From contig JAITOZ010000215.1 of NCBI GenBank assembly GCA_031289675.1, positions 1 to 40,832 of the forward strand: a stretch of DNA of 40,832 nucleotides. Reading direction: 5' to 3'. This DNA comes from Planctomycetaceae bacterium (GTDB taxonomy: Bacteria > Planctomycetota > Planctomycetia > Pirellulales > Thermoguttaceae). Numbering within the stretch: position 1 is the first letter of the stretch; each line of letters starts with the position of its first letter. This document shows positions 23,654 to 31,477 of the stretch, one piece after another. The translations under genes were made by a program, and so were the position numbers. The notes beneath the pieces were generated by a model. The model was not told where the DNA came from. It searched no databases and saw only the letters and a list, made by a program, of their open reading frames with translations.

Positions 23654-23670
23654 AGAAAACGCCGTGCCAA
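23654..23670 (-). promoter_or_regulatory. Sigma54-like promoter upstream of the PEP-CTERM gene
   Basis: The minus strand reads TTGGCACG-GCGT-TTTCT. The -24 half is a perfect match to the sigma54 consensus, and the spacing from GG to the -12 pair is right; the -12 pair is TC instead of GC. The expected start is near 23643, about 70 bases before the ATG. PEP-CTERM/exosortase loci in floc-forming Betaproteobacteria are known to be RpoN-controlled, which makes this site plausible. Confidence 0.5.
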
Positions 23671-23766
23671 ATATACTGAAAATGCTGATTTTTATAACCC
23701 GTTGATAAAAAACACGTTATATCCATTCACAATGAATATAAAATAACAAAAATTGTATGTCGTGCA

Positions 23767-24804
23767 TTAAAACGATACAAACGATATATTATTCTGCCTT
23801 TTTTGTATTATTTTACAACAGGAGGTAATGGACGGCAATCGGCTCTGCGGACTACAAGGATTTTTCAACCGGCAGTACCAGACCGGCTGGTTTGCTACTG
23901 CCGGTTGTTCATCGTTGAATGTAATCGGATTCGGTGCGAAACCGATGACGACAAACGCCAGCGTTGCCCAGCCGAGTACACGGCGAAACCAATTTAGCCG
24001 CATTGCATCGTTTGAGGTCGGCGGATGAGTGATGCCGACCGCCGCAAGCAGCAGAATGATGAGCGACCAATGCCAAAGACGGTAATAAATCAGCAAAACA
24101 ACGGCAAGATAGAAACCGGTTTTCATTAGTATCGGTGAGTATTTGCCGAGCAGACTGTGAAAAACGTGTCCGCCGTCCAGTTGTCCTACCGGCATCAGAT
24201 TGAGCGAGGTGAGCAGCAATCCCGCCCAAGCCGCCGTTGCAAACGGATGCGACTGTAATATCATATCCGGCGGAATCTCTCCGTAAATCCACAGTGCCGT
24301 CCATTGCATCAGCAGCGGGTCGCCGAGCAGAAGTTCTCCTTCAGGCATCGGCACGATGTAAGACTGCTGGATACCCCAATACAGAAAAATCAGCGTTGGA
24401 ACAAGACCGGCAAGAGGACCGCTGATACCAATGTCGAACAAGGCTTTAGAATTCGGCACGCGGTCGTCCATCACAATGACTGCGCCCAATGTACCGAGCA
24501 GTCCGAAAGGCACGGGAATAAAGTACGGCAAACTGCTGCGGACTTTGTAGCGGCGGGACTGTAAGAAATGTCCGAATTCGTGGCACGTGAGTATGATCAT
24601 CAGAGGCAGCGAAAAGAGCAGCGACTGCCAAAGCAGTTCTCGAAAAACGTTCCAATGTACCGGTGTGTCCGCTCCAAGAACAGCCAAACACGATGAAAGC
24701 AGCATCTGGTACAAGAGACCGCCGTCAAAGCCGAAGCGGCAGAATGTTGTGGTAACAAACGTTGCCAGAAAGAGCAGGAGCGGTGTTTTCCAGTTGTCTA
24801 TCAT
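23767..24804 (-). CDS. Site-2 protease family (M50) membrane metalloprotease
   Basis: Intramembrane zinc metalloprotease. The zinc motif HEFGH is at residues 75-79 and the third ligand motif is LMPVGQLDGGHVF near residue 205. About six hydrophobic helices are seen, and the LPYFIPVPFGLLGTLGAVI region between them is typical of the bacterial/plant EGY1-like S2P branch without PDZ domain. It would cleave membrane-anchored regulators (for example anti-sigma factors); the substrate is not known. The C-terminal 40 residues are basic and polar. Divergent from the HAD gene at 24964, with about 160 bases between. Confidence 0.9.
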   Translation of the reverse strand: MIDNWKTPLLLFLATFVTTTFCRFGFDGGLLYQMLLSSCLAVLGADTPVHWNVFRELLWQSLLFSLPLMIILTCHEFGHFLQSRRYKVRSSLPYFIPVPFGLLGTLGAVIVMDDRVPNSKALFDIGISGPLAGLVPTLIFLYWGIQQSYIVPMPEGELLLGDPLLMQWTALWIYGEIPPDMILQSHPFATAAWAGLLLTSLNLMPVGQLDGGHVFHSLLGKYSPILMKTGFYLAVVLLIYYRLWHWSLIILLLAAVGITHPPTSNDAMRLNWFRRVLGWATLAFVVIGFAPNPITFNDEQPAVANQPVWYCRLKNPCSPQSRLPSITSCCKIIQKRQNNISFVSF

Positions 24805-24946
24805 TTAAGTGTGCCGGTTATTTGTCGGTTCGGTTCTTTATGCGGCAATACAGTCCGCGTCTTTGCGGGGAGAAAACACAAGCGTACTCCAAACCCGCCG
24901 CTCTCCACTCAATCTATTGTCCGTTTTCCTTTGTCTCTTGTCAATT

Positions 24947-24963
24947 TATGGTATAATAGGCGT
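24947..24963 (+). promoter_or_regulatory. Extended -10 promoter predicting a leaderless HAD mRNA
   Basis: TATAAT (24952-24957) preceded by TGG gives an extended -10 element; the word TTATGGTATAAT recurs at 29590-29601. A weak -35 (TTTGTC, 24930-24935) has a 16-base spacer. The normal start point, seven bases after the -10, falls on the A of the ATG at 24964. Confidence 0.65.
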
Positions 24964-25803
24964 ATGTTTTCTCTTGAAATCACCGGTTTATCCTGTCCTG
25001 TCAAAATGCCGAAGGCGGTGATGTTTGATTTTGACGGTACTACCAGCGTTCTGCGCGAAGGCTGGCACGAAATCCTGACAAACTATTTTGTAACTCTGTT
25101 ACAAGCAACGCCGAAAGGAAAAACGCAAAATGCTGCCGAATTAACGCAACTTGTTCACCGGTCGATAGAGCCGAACATCGGCAAACTGCCGCTGTTTCAA
25201 TTTTACACGCTTATAGAATTACTGAAACAATACGGTCTGAAACAACACGGCGGGCAGATTGCCGATGCCGAATTTTATCTTGCGGATTACTACCGCTCTT
25301 TGCTTGCGGTTGTCGAAGAGCGGCACGGGCAACTTCGCAGCGGACGGAACCCTGACGAACTGATGCTGCCCGGCACCGTTGCGGTGTTGGATATGTTCCG
25401 CCGCCGCAATGTTAAACGGTATCTGGTCAGCGGGACGGAACAGGAGTTTATCCGCAAGGACTGTGAATTGCTGCAAATTACAGAGTATTTTGACGGCGGT
25501 ATTTTCGGCGGCACCAAGGACATAGAGTCATCGTCAAAGAAAGCCGTCATTACCCGAATCATCAGCGAAAACGGTATTAAAGGCAGCGAACTCATTAGTT
25601 TCGGCGACGGACAAACGGAAACGCGGGAGGTGAAAGCCGTCGGCGGTTTTGCCGTCGGCGTTGCCTCGAACGAAGATACTCTCGATGGAATCAATCAATG
25701 GAAACGCCGGCAACTTATTGAAGCCGGTGCCGATTGGATTATTCCGCATTTCGGCGATGCTGCCGACCATTTGACTGAAATCGAACATTGTATTTTTCAT
25801 TAA
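24964..25803 (+). CDS. HAD-superfamily hydrolase (phosphatase-like)
   Basis: Cytoplasmic phosphohydrolase. The nucleophile motif is FDFDGTT (residues 21-27, Asp22/Asp24). A helical cap (about 40-140) follows, then motif II near YLVSGTE, the motif III lysine region (SSSKKAVI) and the acidic motif IV FGDGQTE. All four motifs are present, so it should be active on a small phosphorylated metabolite; the substrate cannot be told. Phosphoglycolate phosphatase-like proteins are the nearest by eye. The frame is open back to 24811, but the ATG at 24964 is supported by an excellent -10 box. It is divergent from the S2P gene and followed, 171 bases on, by ppk1. Confidence 0.87.
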   Translation: MFSLEITGLSCPVKMPKAVMFDFDGTTSVLREGWHEILTNYFVTLLQATPKGKTQNAAELTQLVHRSIEPNIGKLPLFQFYTLIELLKQYGLKQHGGQIADAEFYLADYYRSLLAVVEERHGQLRSGRNPDELMLPGTVAVLDMFRRRNVKRYLVSGTEQEFIRKDCELLQITEYFDGGIFGGTKDIESSSKKAVITRIISENGIKGSELISFGDGQTETREVKAVGGFAVGVASNEDTLDGINQWKRRQLIEAGADWIIPHFGDAADHLTEIEHCIFH

Positions 25804-25865
25804 ACTTGTTCCACAACCTGCTGGCGTTTACTGTATCTCAAGATGAAAAAGGGAAATGATAATCG

Positions 25866-25965
25866 CGAAGGCGCAAAGAAAACGAAGAAGAGGAAAAAAA
25901 GAACATAAAAAAACTCTGCGGTCTTCGCTCCTTCGCGATTAAAAAACGGTTCTGGAACAAATCTA
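25866..25965 (+). repeat. Dispersed repeat B, copy 2, with upstream inverted arm
   Basis: 25918-25965 matches 184-231 with 5 differences in 48 bases. Upstream, AATCGCGAAGG (about 25861-25871) is the inverse of CCTTCGCGATT (25930-25940), so this copy can form a long imperfect hairpin across a purine-rich AAGAAAACGAAGAAGAGG spacer. It ends ten bases before the ppk1 ATG. CTTCGC-type repeats of this look occur in several bacterial phyla. Confidence 0.65.
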
Positions 25966-25974
25966 TTAAACACT

Positions 25975-28131
25975 ATGCCGAAAGTACCGAAAGAAAAAGC
26001 ATTGCCGAAATCCGCATTGACGAAGACAGATTCGTCAAGAACAGTATTGTCGATGAACCGCGAGTTGAGTTGGTTGAGTTTCAACGAGCGGGTTTTGCTC
26101 GAAGCCGATGACCCGTCGGTGCCGCTCCTCGAACGTCTGACATTTCTCGGCATCTTTTCCAATAATCTCGATGAGTTTTACCGTGTCCGCGTTGCCGTCT
26201 TGAAACGGCTTGCCAATTTGCAGAAAACACTCCCGGACACAGCCGAACTGAATTACGACCCTGTCAAAATCCTCAAAGAAATACACCATCGCACCGCATT
26301 GCAGCGGTACAAGAGCGAAGAAATTTACGAAGACATCTGTAAAGAACTTGCCGAAGAAAATATCTTCATTATTGATGAAACGGATTTAAGCGAAGAACAG
26401 AGTGTCTTTGTCAAACAGTATTTCAAAGAGACTGTCCGGCAATTTTTGTTTCCGATAATGCTTGACCGCTTTAAGAATTTTTCCAATCTTCACGACAACT
26501 CGATTTACCTTGCCGTTGATTTAATGCACAAAGACAATCCGGCGGCAGAAAATTTAGCGTTGATTGAAATTCCGGCGGATAGTTTATCCCGCTTTGTTGT
26601 GCTGCCCGTTGGTGCGGACAAACGCTGCAATGTTCTTTATCTCGATGACGTTATCCGGCACTGTCTTGCCGATATTTTTTCCGTCTATGGCTTCGTCCGC
26701 TTCAACGCTTACGGCATCAAGTTCACACGGGATGCCGAGTTCGACATCAGCAGCGATGTTTCAAAAAGTTTTCTGCAATCCGTCAGCGACGGCTTGAAAC
26801 AGCGCAAGTTCGGTGCGACCGTCCGCTTTATCTACGATGAGGAAATGCCGAAAAAGGTTTTGGTGAGTCTTCGTAAAAAATTTGGTATTAAAAAACGCGA
26901 CTCGCTGGAAAAAGGCGGACGATATTTGAATGTCCGCGATGTAATGCAGTTTCCCCGCAATCTCGGTGCGAAAAAAATGCAGTATGAAGCGGTACCGCAA
27001 CTGCCGGTTGCCTGTTTCCCGCCGGGAATGTCGATACTTGATGTGATTCGGGAAAAAGATGTGATGCTGCATTATCCGTATCAGCCGTTCCAATATATCA
27101 TTGAGTTGCTGCGTGAAGCGTCGATTGACCCTGCCGTTCGGGCGATTAAGATGACGATTTACCGGGCGGCAAAACATTCGGCAGTCGTCAATGCGTTAAT
27201 CAATGCTGCCCGCAACGGTAAGGAAGTGATTGTCTTTGTCGAGTTTCAGGCACGTTTCGATGAAGCGGCAAACATTTCCTGGGCGGCAAGAATGCAGGAC
27301 GAAGGAATCCGTGTTCTGCCGAGTATTCCGGGAATGAAAGTGCATTGCAAAATAATCCTTATCCGCCGCAGAGAACAAAATCAAAACGTGTATTATGCGG
27401 CTGTCGGGACTGGAAATCCGAACGAAAACACGACCCGGATTTACTGCGATGAACATTTGTTGACGGCAAACCAAGACATCACGGCGGAAGTCAATAAGGT
27501 CTTTCATATTCTTGATGACCAAAAGTATCAGCGTCCCGACTTCAAAGAAATTATCGTTTCGCCTTTCGGTACACGTAAGTTTTTTCTCAAAAAAATCGAC
27601 AGGGAAATTAAAAATGCCGAAAAAGGAAAACCGGCGTGGATGATTATCAAACTCAATAATCTCGTTGATAAAAAACTTGTTAACCGGCTTTACGATGCCG
27701 GCAGAGCCGGTGTCCAAATTGACTTGATTATCCGCGGTATCTGTACGCTGGTTCCGGGAATACCGAAACAGAGCGAAAACATCAGAGCCGTCCGTATTGT
27801 TGACCGGTTCCTCGAACACAGCCGGATTTTCGTGTTTGCCGGCGGCAGTTGCCGCGAGATGCCTTCTGCTGCCGGCAACAAGGCGGATTATTACATCGGT
27901 TCAGCAGATTGGATGGAACGCAATCTTGACCGCCGGTTCGAGGTGATGGTACCGATACATAGTAAGAATATTCAACAGGAACTTTGGGATATACTGCAAA
28001 TACAGTTATCAGATAACGTGAAGGCGAGGCTGATCAGTTACGGAAAATCAAACGAACGGATACCTGTTACAAAAAATGTGAAAAAAATACAATCGCAAAC
28101 AGAAATCTATCAGTATTTGAAAGGCAAATAA
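25975..28131 (+). CDS. ppk1: Polyphosphate kinase 1
   Basis: Membrane-associated enzyme polymerising the gamma-phosphate of ATP into polyphosphate, reversibly. The N domain starts NRELSWLSFNERVL; the head domain follows. The C1 and C2 catalytic domains carry AKHSAVVNALINAARNGK, the FQARFDEAANI segment, and GMKVHCKIILI with the catalytic His, plus GTGNPNENTTRIY and the second His region near LEHSRIFVFAGG. All hallmark blocks are present; 718 residues is standard. I chose the ATG at 25975; a start at NRELSW would drop a basic leader. It follows repeat B and a HAD phosphatase and is followed by repeat A. Confidence 0.96.
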   Translation: MPKVPKEKALPKSALTKTDSSRTVLSMNRELSWLSFNERVLLEADDPSVPLLERLTFLGIFSNNLDEFYRVRVAVLKRLANLQKTLPDTAELNYDPVKILKEIHHRTALQRYKSEEIYEDICKELAEENIFIIDETDLSEEQSVFVKQYFKETVRQFLFPIMLDRFKNFSNLHDNSIYLAVDLMHKDNPAAENLALIEIPADSLSRFVVLPVGADKRCNVLYLDDVIRHCLADIFSVYGFVRFNAYGIKFTRDAEFDISSDVSKSFLQSVSDGLKQRKFGATVRFIYDEEMPKKVLVSLRKKFGIKKRDSLEKGGRYLNVRDVMQFPRNLGAKKMQYEAVPQLPVACFPPGMSILDVIREKDVMLHYPYQPFQYIIELLREASIDPAVRAIKMTIYRAAKHSAVVNALINAARNGKEVIVFVEFQARFDEAANISWAARMQDEGIRVLPSIPGMKVHCKIILIRRREQNQNVYYAAVGTGNPNENTTRIYCDEHLLTANQDITAEVNKVFHILDDQKYQRPDFKEIIVSPFGTRKFFLKKIDREIKNAEKGKPAWMIIKLNNLVDKKLVNRLYDAGRAGVQIDLIIRGICTLVPGIPKQSENIRAVRIVDRFLEHSRIFVFAGGSCREMPSAAGNKADYYIGSADWMERNLDRRFEVMVPIHSKNIQQELWDILQIQLSDNVKARLISYGKSNERIPVTKNVKKIQSQTEIYQYLKGK

Positions 28132-28144
28132 CAAGCGGCGAGCG

Positions 28145-28414
28145 GGCTAACGAGTACGGGGCGCAAGTCCCGCCGGTTTTATGATAGGCTGAAGTCAACA
28201 TTGACCCTGAAACTTTAACCGCCTGCTGCCGTCCCCAAATGGCGTTGGAGTTGCCGAAATTCCCGGAACGAAAAGACAAGACGGAAGGTGCTAGAAATGC
28301 GCTGCGGAGAAGCGGAGAATTTGTCAACAGGGACATTCCGGACAGATATGACTTTTCCATAACGAAATCAAAAAACTACGATAGTATTTTTACCAGCGAA
28401 CAGTTACCGAAATT
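28145..28414 (+). repeat. Dispersed intergenic repeat A, copy 2
   Basis: Homologous to 2139-2321. The hairpin here is CGGGG-CGCAAG-TCCCG, with different pairing bases but the same position, followed by CCGGTTTTATGATAG, GAAACTTTAACCGCC, TGCCGTCCCC and GGCGTTGGA. After about 90 copy-specific bases the second block resumes with CGAAATC, ACGATAGTATTTTT, GCGAACAGTTACC. There are no coding signs. It fills the gap between ppk1 and the glycosyltransferase gene. Confidence 0.75.
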
Positions 28415-28429
28415 GATTAACCCCTGAAA

Positions 28430-29401
28430 ATGATGCAACTGTCAATCGTCATTCCCGTTTTTAATGAAGCCGAAAGTTTGCGGCAACTGCACAGCGAAAT
28501 TGCTGATGTTGCGGCGGAAAATCACTACGGACTCGAAATCATTTTTATCGATGACGGTTCCGGCGATGACAGTTGGCGTGTCATCACGCAGATTGCCGAA
28601 AGCGATGAGCGGGTCAAAGCCGTCCGGTTCCGCCGCAATTTCGGCAAAGCCGCCGCACTGCAAGCCGGTTTCAATGCGGCAAGCGGCGAATTCATTTTGA
28701 CGATGGATGCCGATTTACAGGACAATCCCCGTGAAATACCGGATTTTCTGCGGTTAATGGAGACCGGTCTTGATGTTGTCAGCGGTTGGAAAAAAGAGCG
28801 GCACGACCCGATACACAAGGTTTTTCCGTCCCGCTGTTTCAATGCGATGGTCAGTTGGTTGACCGGCGTGAAACTGCACGACCATAATTGCGGTATGAAA
28901 TGTTACCGCCGGGAAATTTTCGAGAGCGTGAAACTGTACGGCGAGATGCACCGCTTTATTCCCGTTTTGGCAGCAGCGAAGGGTTTCAAGACTGGCGAAA
29001 AAACGGTCGAACACAGGGCGCGGCAGTTCGGTCATTCCAAATACGGATTCAGCCGGTTCGTGAAAGGCTTTTTGGATTTACTGACGGTTTGGTTTTTGAC
29101 ACGATACAGTCAGCGTCCGCTGCACTTGTTCGGAACGGCAGGACTAATCTGGACAATATTGTTCGTACCGGTAATAACGTCCTCGAATTTATGTGCTTCC
29201 GCCGGTCATTTGGGCTGGTCTGAATTTTTTTCATACATAATGACGTTCACATTATGTTTTATGATTACGCTCATTTGTGTTTTTTTCGGTTTATCGGCGG
29301 AATTGTCGGTCTATCACCGCAACCGTGATGATGCGTATTATGCCGTCAGAGAAACGCTTCGGCTTGATAAACAGCGGCAAGCAGTCAATAATGAACAGTG
29401 A
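28430..29401 (+). CDS. Glycosyltransferase family 2 (polyprenyl-phosphate type)
   Basis: Membrane-bound transferase of the DPM1/GtrB/ArnC-like GT2 branch, likely loading a sugar onto undecaprenyl phosphate for envelope or glycan synthesis. The GT-A domain (1-225) starts LSIVIPVFNEAESL, has FIDDGSGDDSW and the DAD metal motif in MDADLQDNP, and carries the HNCGMKCYRREIF segment. Two C-terminal membrane helices (about 232-255 and 268-292) are followed by a polar tail. The length (323) is normal. The start is ATG-ATG at 28430/28433. The promoter for the downstream tRNA lies inside its last 40 bases. Confidence 0.92.
   Translation: MMQLSIVIPVFNEAESLRQLHSEIADVAAENHYGLEIIFIDDGSGDDSWRVITQIAESDERVKAVRFRRNFGKAAALQAGFNAASGEFILTMDADLQDNPREIPDFLRLMETGLDVVSGWKKERHDPIHKVFPSRCFNAMVSWLTGVKLHDHNCGMKCYRREIFESVKLYGEMHRFIPVLAAAKGFKTGEKTVEHRARQFGHSKYGFSRFVKGFLDLLTVWFLTRYSQRPLHLFGTAGLIWTILFVPVITSSNLCASAGHLGWSEFFSYIMTFTLCFMITLICVFFGLSAELSVYHRNRDDAYYAVRETLRLDKQRQAVNNEQ
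29364..29392 (+). promoter_or_regulatory. Promoter for tRNA-Leu inside the end of the glycosyltransferase gene
   Basis: TTGATA (29364-29369), a 17-base spacer, and AATAAT (29387-29392). The expected start near 29399 leaves about 25 bases before the tRNA at 29424. Confidence 0.6.
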
Positions 29402-29423
29402 CAGCCGGTATTGCAGGCGTTGA

Positions 29424-29505
29424 GCGGGTGTGGCGGAATTGGCAGACGCGCCGGACTTAGGATCCGGTGCCGCAAGGCTTGGAGGTTCAAGTCCTCTCGC
29501 CCGCA
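29424..29505 (+). tRNA. tRNA-Leu (anticodon UAG)
   Basis: 82 bases fold as a class II tRNA. The acceptor GCGGGTG pairs with CGCCCGC (one T-G pair), with discriminator A. The D-arm is in GGCGGAATTGGCAGACGC. The anticodon stem CCGGA/TCCGG encloses loop CTTAGGA, so the anticodon is UAG, reading CUA and related Leu codons. The variable arm is about 13 bases with a GCC/GGC stem, and the T-loop is TTCAAGT. No CCA is encoded, so it must be added after transcription. Confidence 0.96.
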
Positions 29506-29526
29506 AAGTTGCGAATAATCAAAAAC

Positions 29527-29544
29527 CGCTGTCGCAAGACAGCG
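29527..29544 (+). terminator. GNRA-capped hairpin 3' of tRNA-Leu
   Basis: CGCTGTC-GCAA-GACAGCG: a perfect 7-bp stem capped by a GNRA tetraloop, 21 bases after the tRNA. There is no T-run, so it may mark the 3' end of the tRNA precursor or a Rho-type end rather than an intrinsic terminator. Confidence 0.5.
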
Positions 29545-29572
29545 CAACACACCGAATAAAAGCCGAATTTGC

Positions 29573-29601
29573 TTGCAAGTGCCGCCGCCTTATGGTATAA
29601 T
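29573..29601 (+). promoter_or_regulatory. Strong promoter for the ABC-2 permease gene
   Basis: TTGCAA (29573-29578), a 17-base spacer, and TATAAT (29596-29601) with the extended TGG. The start is expected near 29608, leaving 27 bases of leader before the ATG at 29635. Confidence 0.75.
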
Positions 29602-29634
29602 GGGGCGAAGCCGTATTATTTTTTCTAAACAACA

Positions 29635-30561
29635 ATGTTTGCATTAGTTATTCCGTCGTGGGTGAAGGGGTTGCAATATATCGACATCGGTGCCTTGGGG
29701 GCGTTTGTTCTTTTCGGTGCTGCCGTCTTTTGTGTCCGCCGGTTTTTGCCGAAGGTCGGTGCCGTCGCTTGGATTACTGCCAAAGAGTCGCTCTTTCAGC
29801 CGCTCTTCATTATTCTGGCTCTCGTTGGAATCACCGTCATTTTTACGTTCCTGATTCTGCCCTACAATACACTCGGCGAAGACCTTAAAATCTTTATCAC
29901 ACAGGGTTTAACGGTCATTAAACTCTTCGCCGCATTCCTTGCCGTTTGGTCGGCAAGCACCACCATTGCCGATGAGCTCGACGGGAAAACCGCCCTGATG
30001 GCTTTGTCAAAACCTTTGAGCCGAACAAAATTTATCGTCGGTAAATATTTCGGCGTGATGATTGCTGTTACGTTATTGTTCCTCATTCTGGGGACATTTT
30101 TCCTCAACAGCGTTTCCTATAAATGCGTTTATGATGCCCGCGAGTCTTCCAAAGATGTTCCGACAGCGGTTGAATGCTTCTTTGCCGTGTATGATATTCT
30201 GCCCGGTATGATTCTCGCTTATCTGGAAACAATCATTTTGGCGGCAATCGCTATTGCTCTGTCAACACGGATGCCTCTATTGCCGAACCTGACATTGATG
30301 CTTATCATCTATCTGCTCGGCAATATCGTGCCGGTCATTGTGCAGTCCTCGGCGGGGCAGATTCCGATGGTTGTCTTTGTTGCCGATATTATCAGTGCTG
30401 TTCTGCCTTGCCTTGACCATTTTAGTATGGAAACAGCGGTGGCAATGGAACGTACAATACCTTGGAAATACGTCGGCTTCGCTGCTGGTTATGCGGGACT
30501 TTACTGTCTTGCAACGCTTTTCGTTTCCCTTTTGCTTTTTGAAAAGCGGGATTTAGCGTAG
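29635..30561 (+). CDS. ABC-2 family transporter permease
   Basis: Integral membrane subunit of an ABC exporter. About seven hydrophobic helices are seen; the segment WSASTTIADELDGKTALMALSKP (core SKPLSRTKFIVGKYFGV, about residues 110-146) is the conserved cytoplasmic coupling region of ABC-2 permeases. The 308-residue length is normal. No ATPase gene is adjacent in this window; the next gene is an FNT channel whose start lies 34 bases downstream. The cargo is unknown. It has its own promoter with an extended -10 box. Confidence 0.85.
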   Translation: MFALVIPSWVKGLQYIDIGALGAFVLFGAAVFCVRRFLPKVGAVAWITAKESLFQPLFIILALVGITVIFTFLILPYNTLGEDLKIFITQGLTVIKLFAAFLAVWSASTTIADELDGKTALMALSKPLSRTKFIVGKYFGVMIAVTLLFLILGTFFLNSVSYKCVYDARESSKDVPTAVECFFAVYDILPGMILAYLETIILAAIAIALSTRMPLLPNLTLMLIIYLLGNIVPVIVQSSAGQIPMVVFVADIISAVLPCLDHFSMETAVAMERTIPWKYVGFAAGYAGLYCLATLFVSLLLFEKRDLA

Positions 30562-30595
30562 GATGTGTCGCAGGGCTGCCGCAACCGCAAACAAA

Positions 30596-31477
30596 ATGTC
30601 ATCCTCTCCGCAAGAAATCACTCAAATTGTTACCGAATCCGGCATTAGCAAGGCGGCAAAGTCCTTCGGGAGTTTGTTCGTTCTCGGTATTCTCGCCGGT
30701 GCATACATCGCTTTCGCTTCGGAAGGCTCAACAATGGCAGCATTTAATCTGCTGGCTGTTCCCAATACCTATGGTCTCGGACGCTGTCTTGCCGGTGCGA
30801 TTTTTCCGGGCGGTTTAATGCTCGTCATCATTGCCGGCGGCGAACTTTTCACCGGAAACACAATGATGCTCCTGCCGCTTGCCAAGCGAAAAATTACCCT
30901 TGCCGCACTGCTGCGGAACTGGAGCATCGTTTATACAGGCAACTTCATCGGTTCTGTTTTCGTTGCGTATCTGATTTACTGCTCCGGTCAACTTCACGCC
31001 GGAAACGATATTTTGAAATCGGTAACCATTCAAATAGCAGCCGCAAAATGCCATTATTCGTTCTCCGAAGCCTTTTGTCTCGGAATACTATGTAATTGGC
31101 TCGTTTGTCTTGCCGTCTGGATGGCAGCGGGGGCAAAAGATACAACCGGCAAAATTTTTGCGGTATTTTTTCCGATTTGGCTCTTCATTACGTCCGGTTT
31201 TGAACATTCCGTTGCCAATATGTACTACATACCGGCGGGACTTTTTGCGTTAAATACACCATTCACGACGAATTTTCCTTCAGAGGCTGTTATGCTGTAC
31301 AAGGATGCCTTTGTTATTGCGTTAAATCATTCTCACATTATCCAGACGGAGATGCTGCCGTCGTTGACGTGGATGAATTTTTTCATAGCGAATTTAATTC
31401 CGGTAACGCTCGGCAACATTGTCGGCGGCGGAATTTTTACTGCACTCGCCTACGGATATTGTTACCGTAAAGCGTAG
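30596..31477 (+). CDS. Formate/nitrite transporter (FNT) family channel
   Basis: Inner-membrane pentameric channel for formate, nitrite or a similar monovalent anion. Six hydrophobic helices are visible. Family signatures: SFGSLFVLGILAGAYIAFAS near the start, then GGELFTGNTMML, NWSIVYTGNFIGS, LGILCNWLVCLAVWMA and NLIPVTLGNIVGGG. Substrate choice between FocA and NirC types cannot be made by eye. I chose the ATG at 30596 (MSSSPQE); the ATG at 30563 would add eleven residues and begins two bases after the permease stop. Its end overlaps the convergent flavoprotein gene by 16 bases. Confidence 0.92.
   Translation: MSSSPQEITQIVTESGISKAAKSFGSLFVLGILAGAYIAFASEGSTMAAFNLLAVPNTYGLGRCLAGAIFPGGLMLVIIAGGELFTGNTMMLLPLAKRKITLAALLRNWSIVYTGNFIGSVFVAYLIYCSGQLHAGNDILKSVTIQIAAAKCHYSFSEAFCLGILCNWLVCLAVWMAAGAKDTTGKIFAVFFPIWLFITSGFEHSVANMYYIPAGLFALNTPFTTNFPSEAVMLYKDAFVIALNHSHIIQTEMLPSLTWMNFFIANLIPVTLGNIVGGGIFTALAYGYCYRKA

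Noticed and set aside
27782-27790. A fifth TCAGAGCCG, on the plus strand
   Set aside because: It lies inside the ppk1 coding region with no stem-loop after it, so it is taken as chance.
26761-27819. Long minus-strand frames opposite ppk1
   Set aside because: They mirror a strongly conserved gene and have no start signal or motif of their own.
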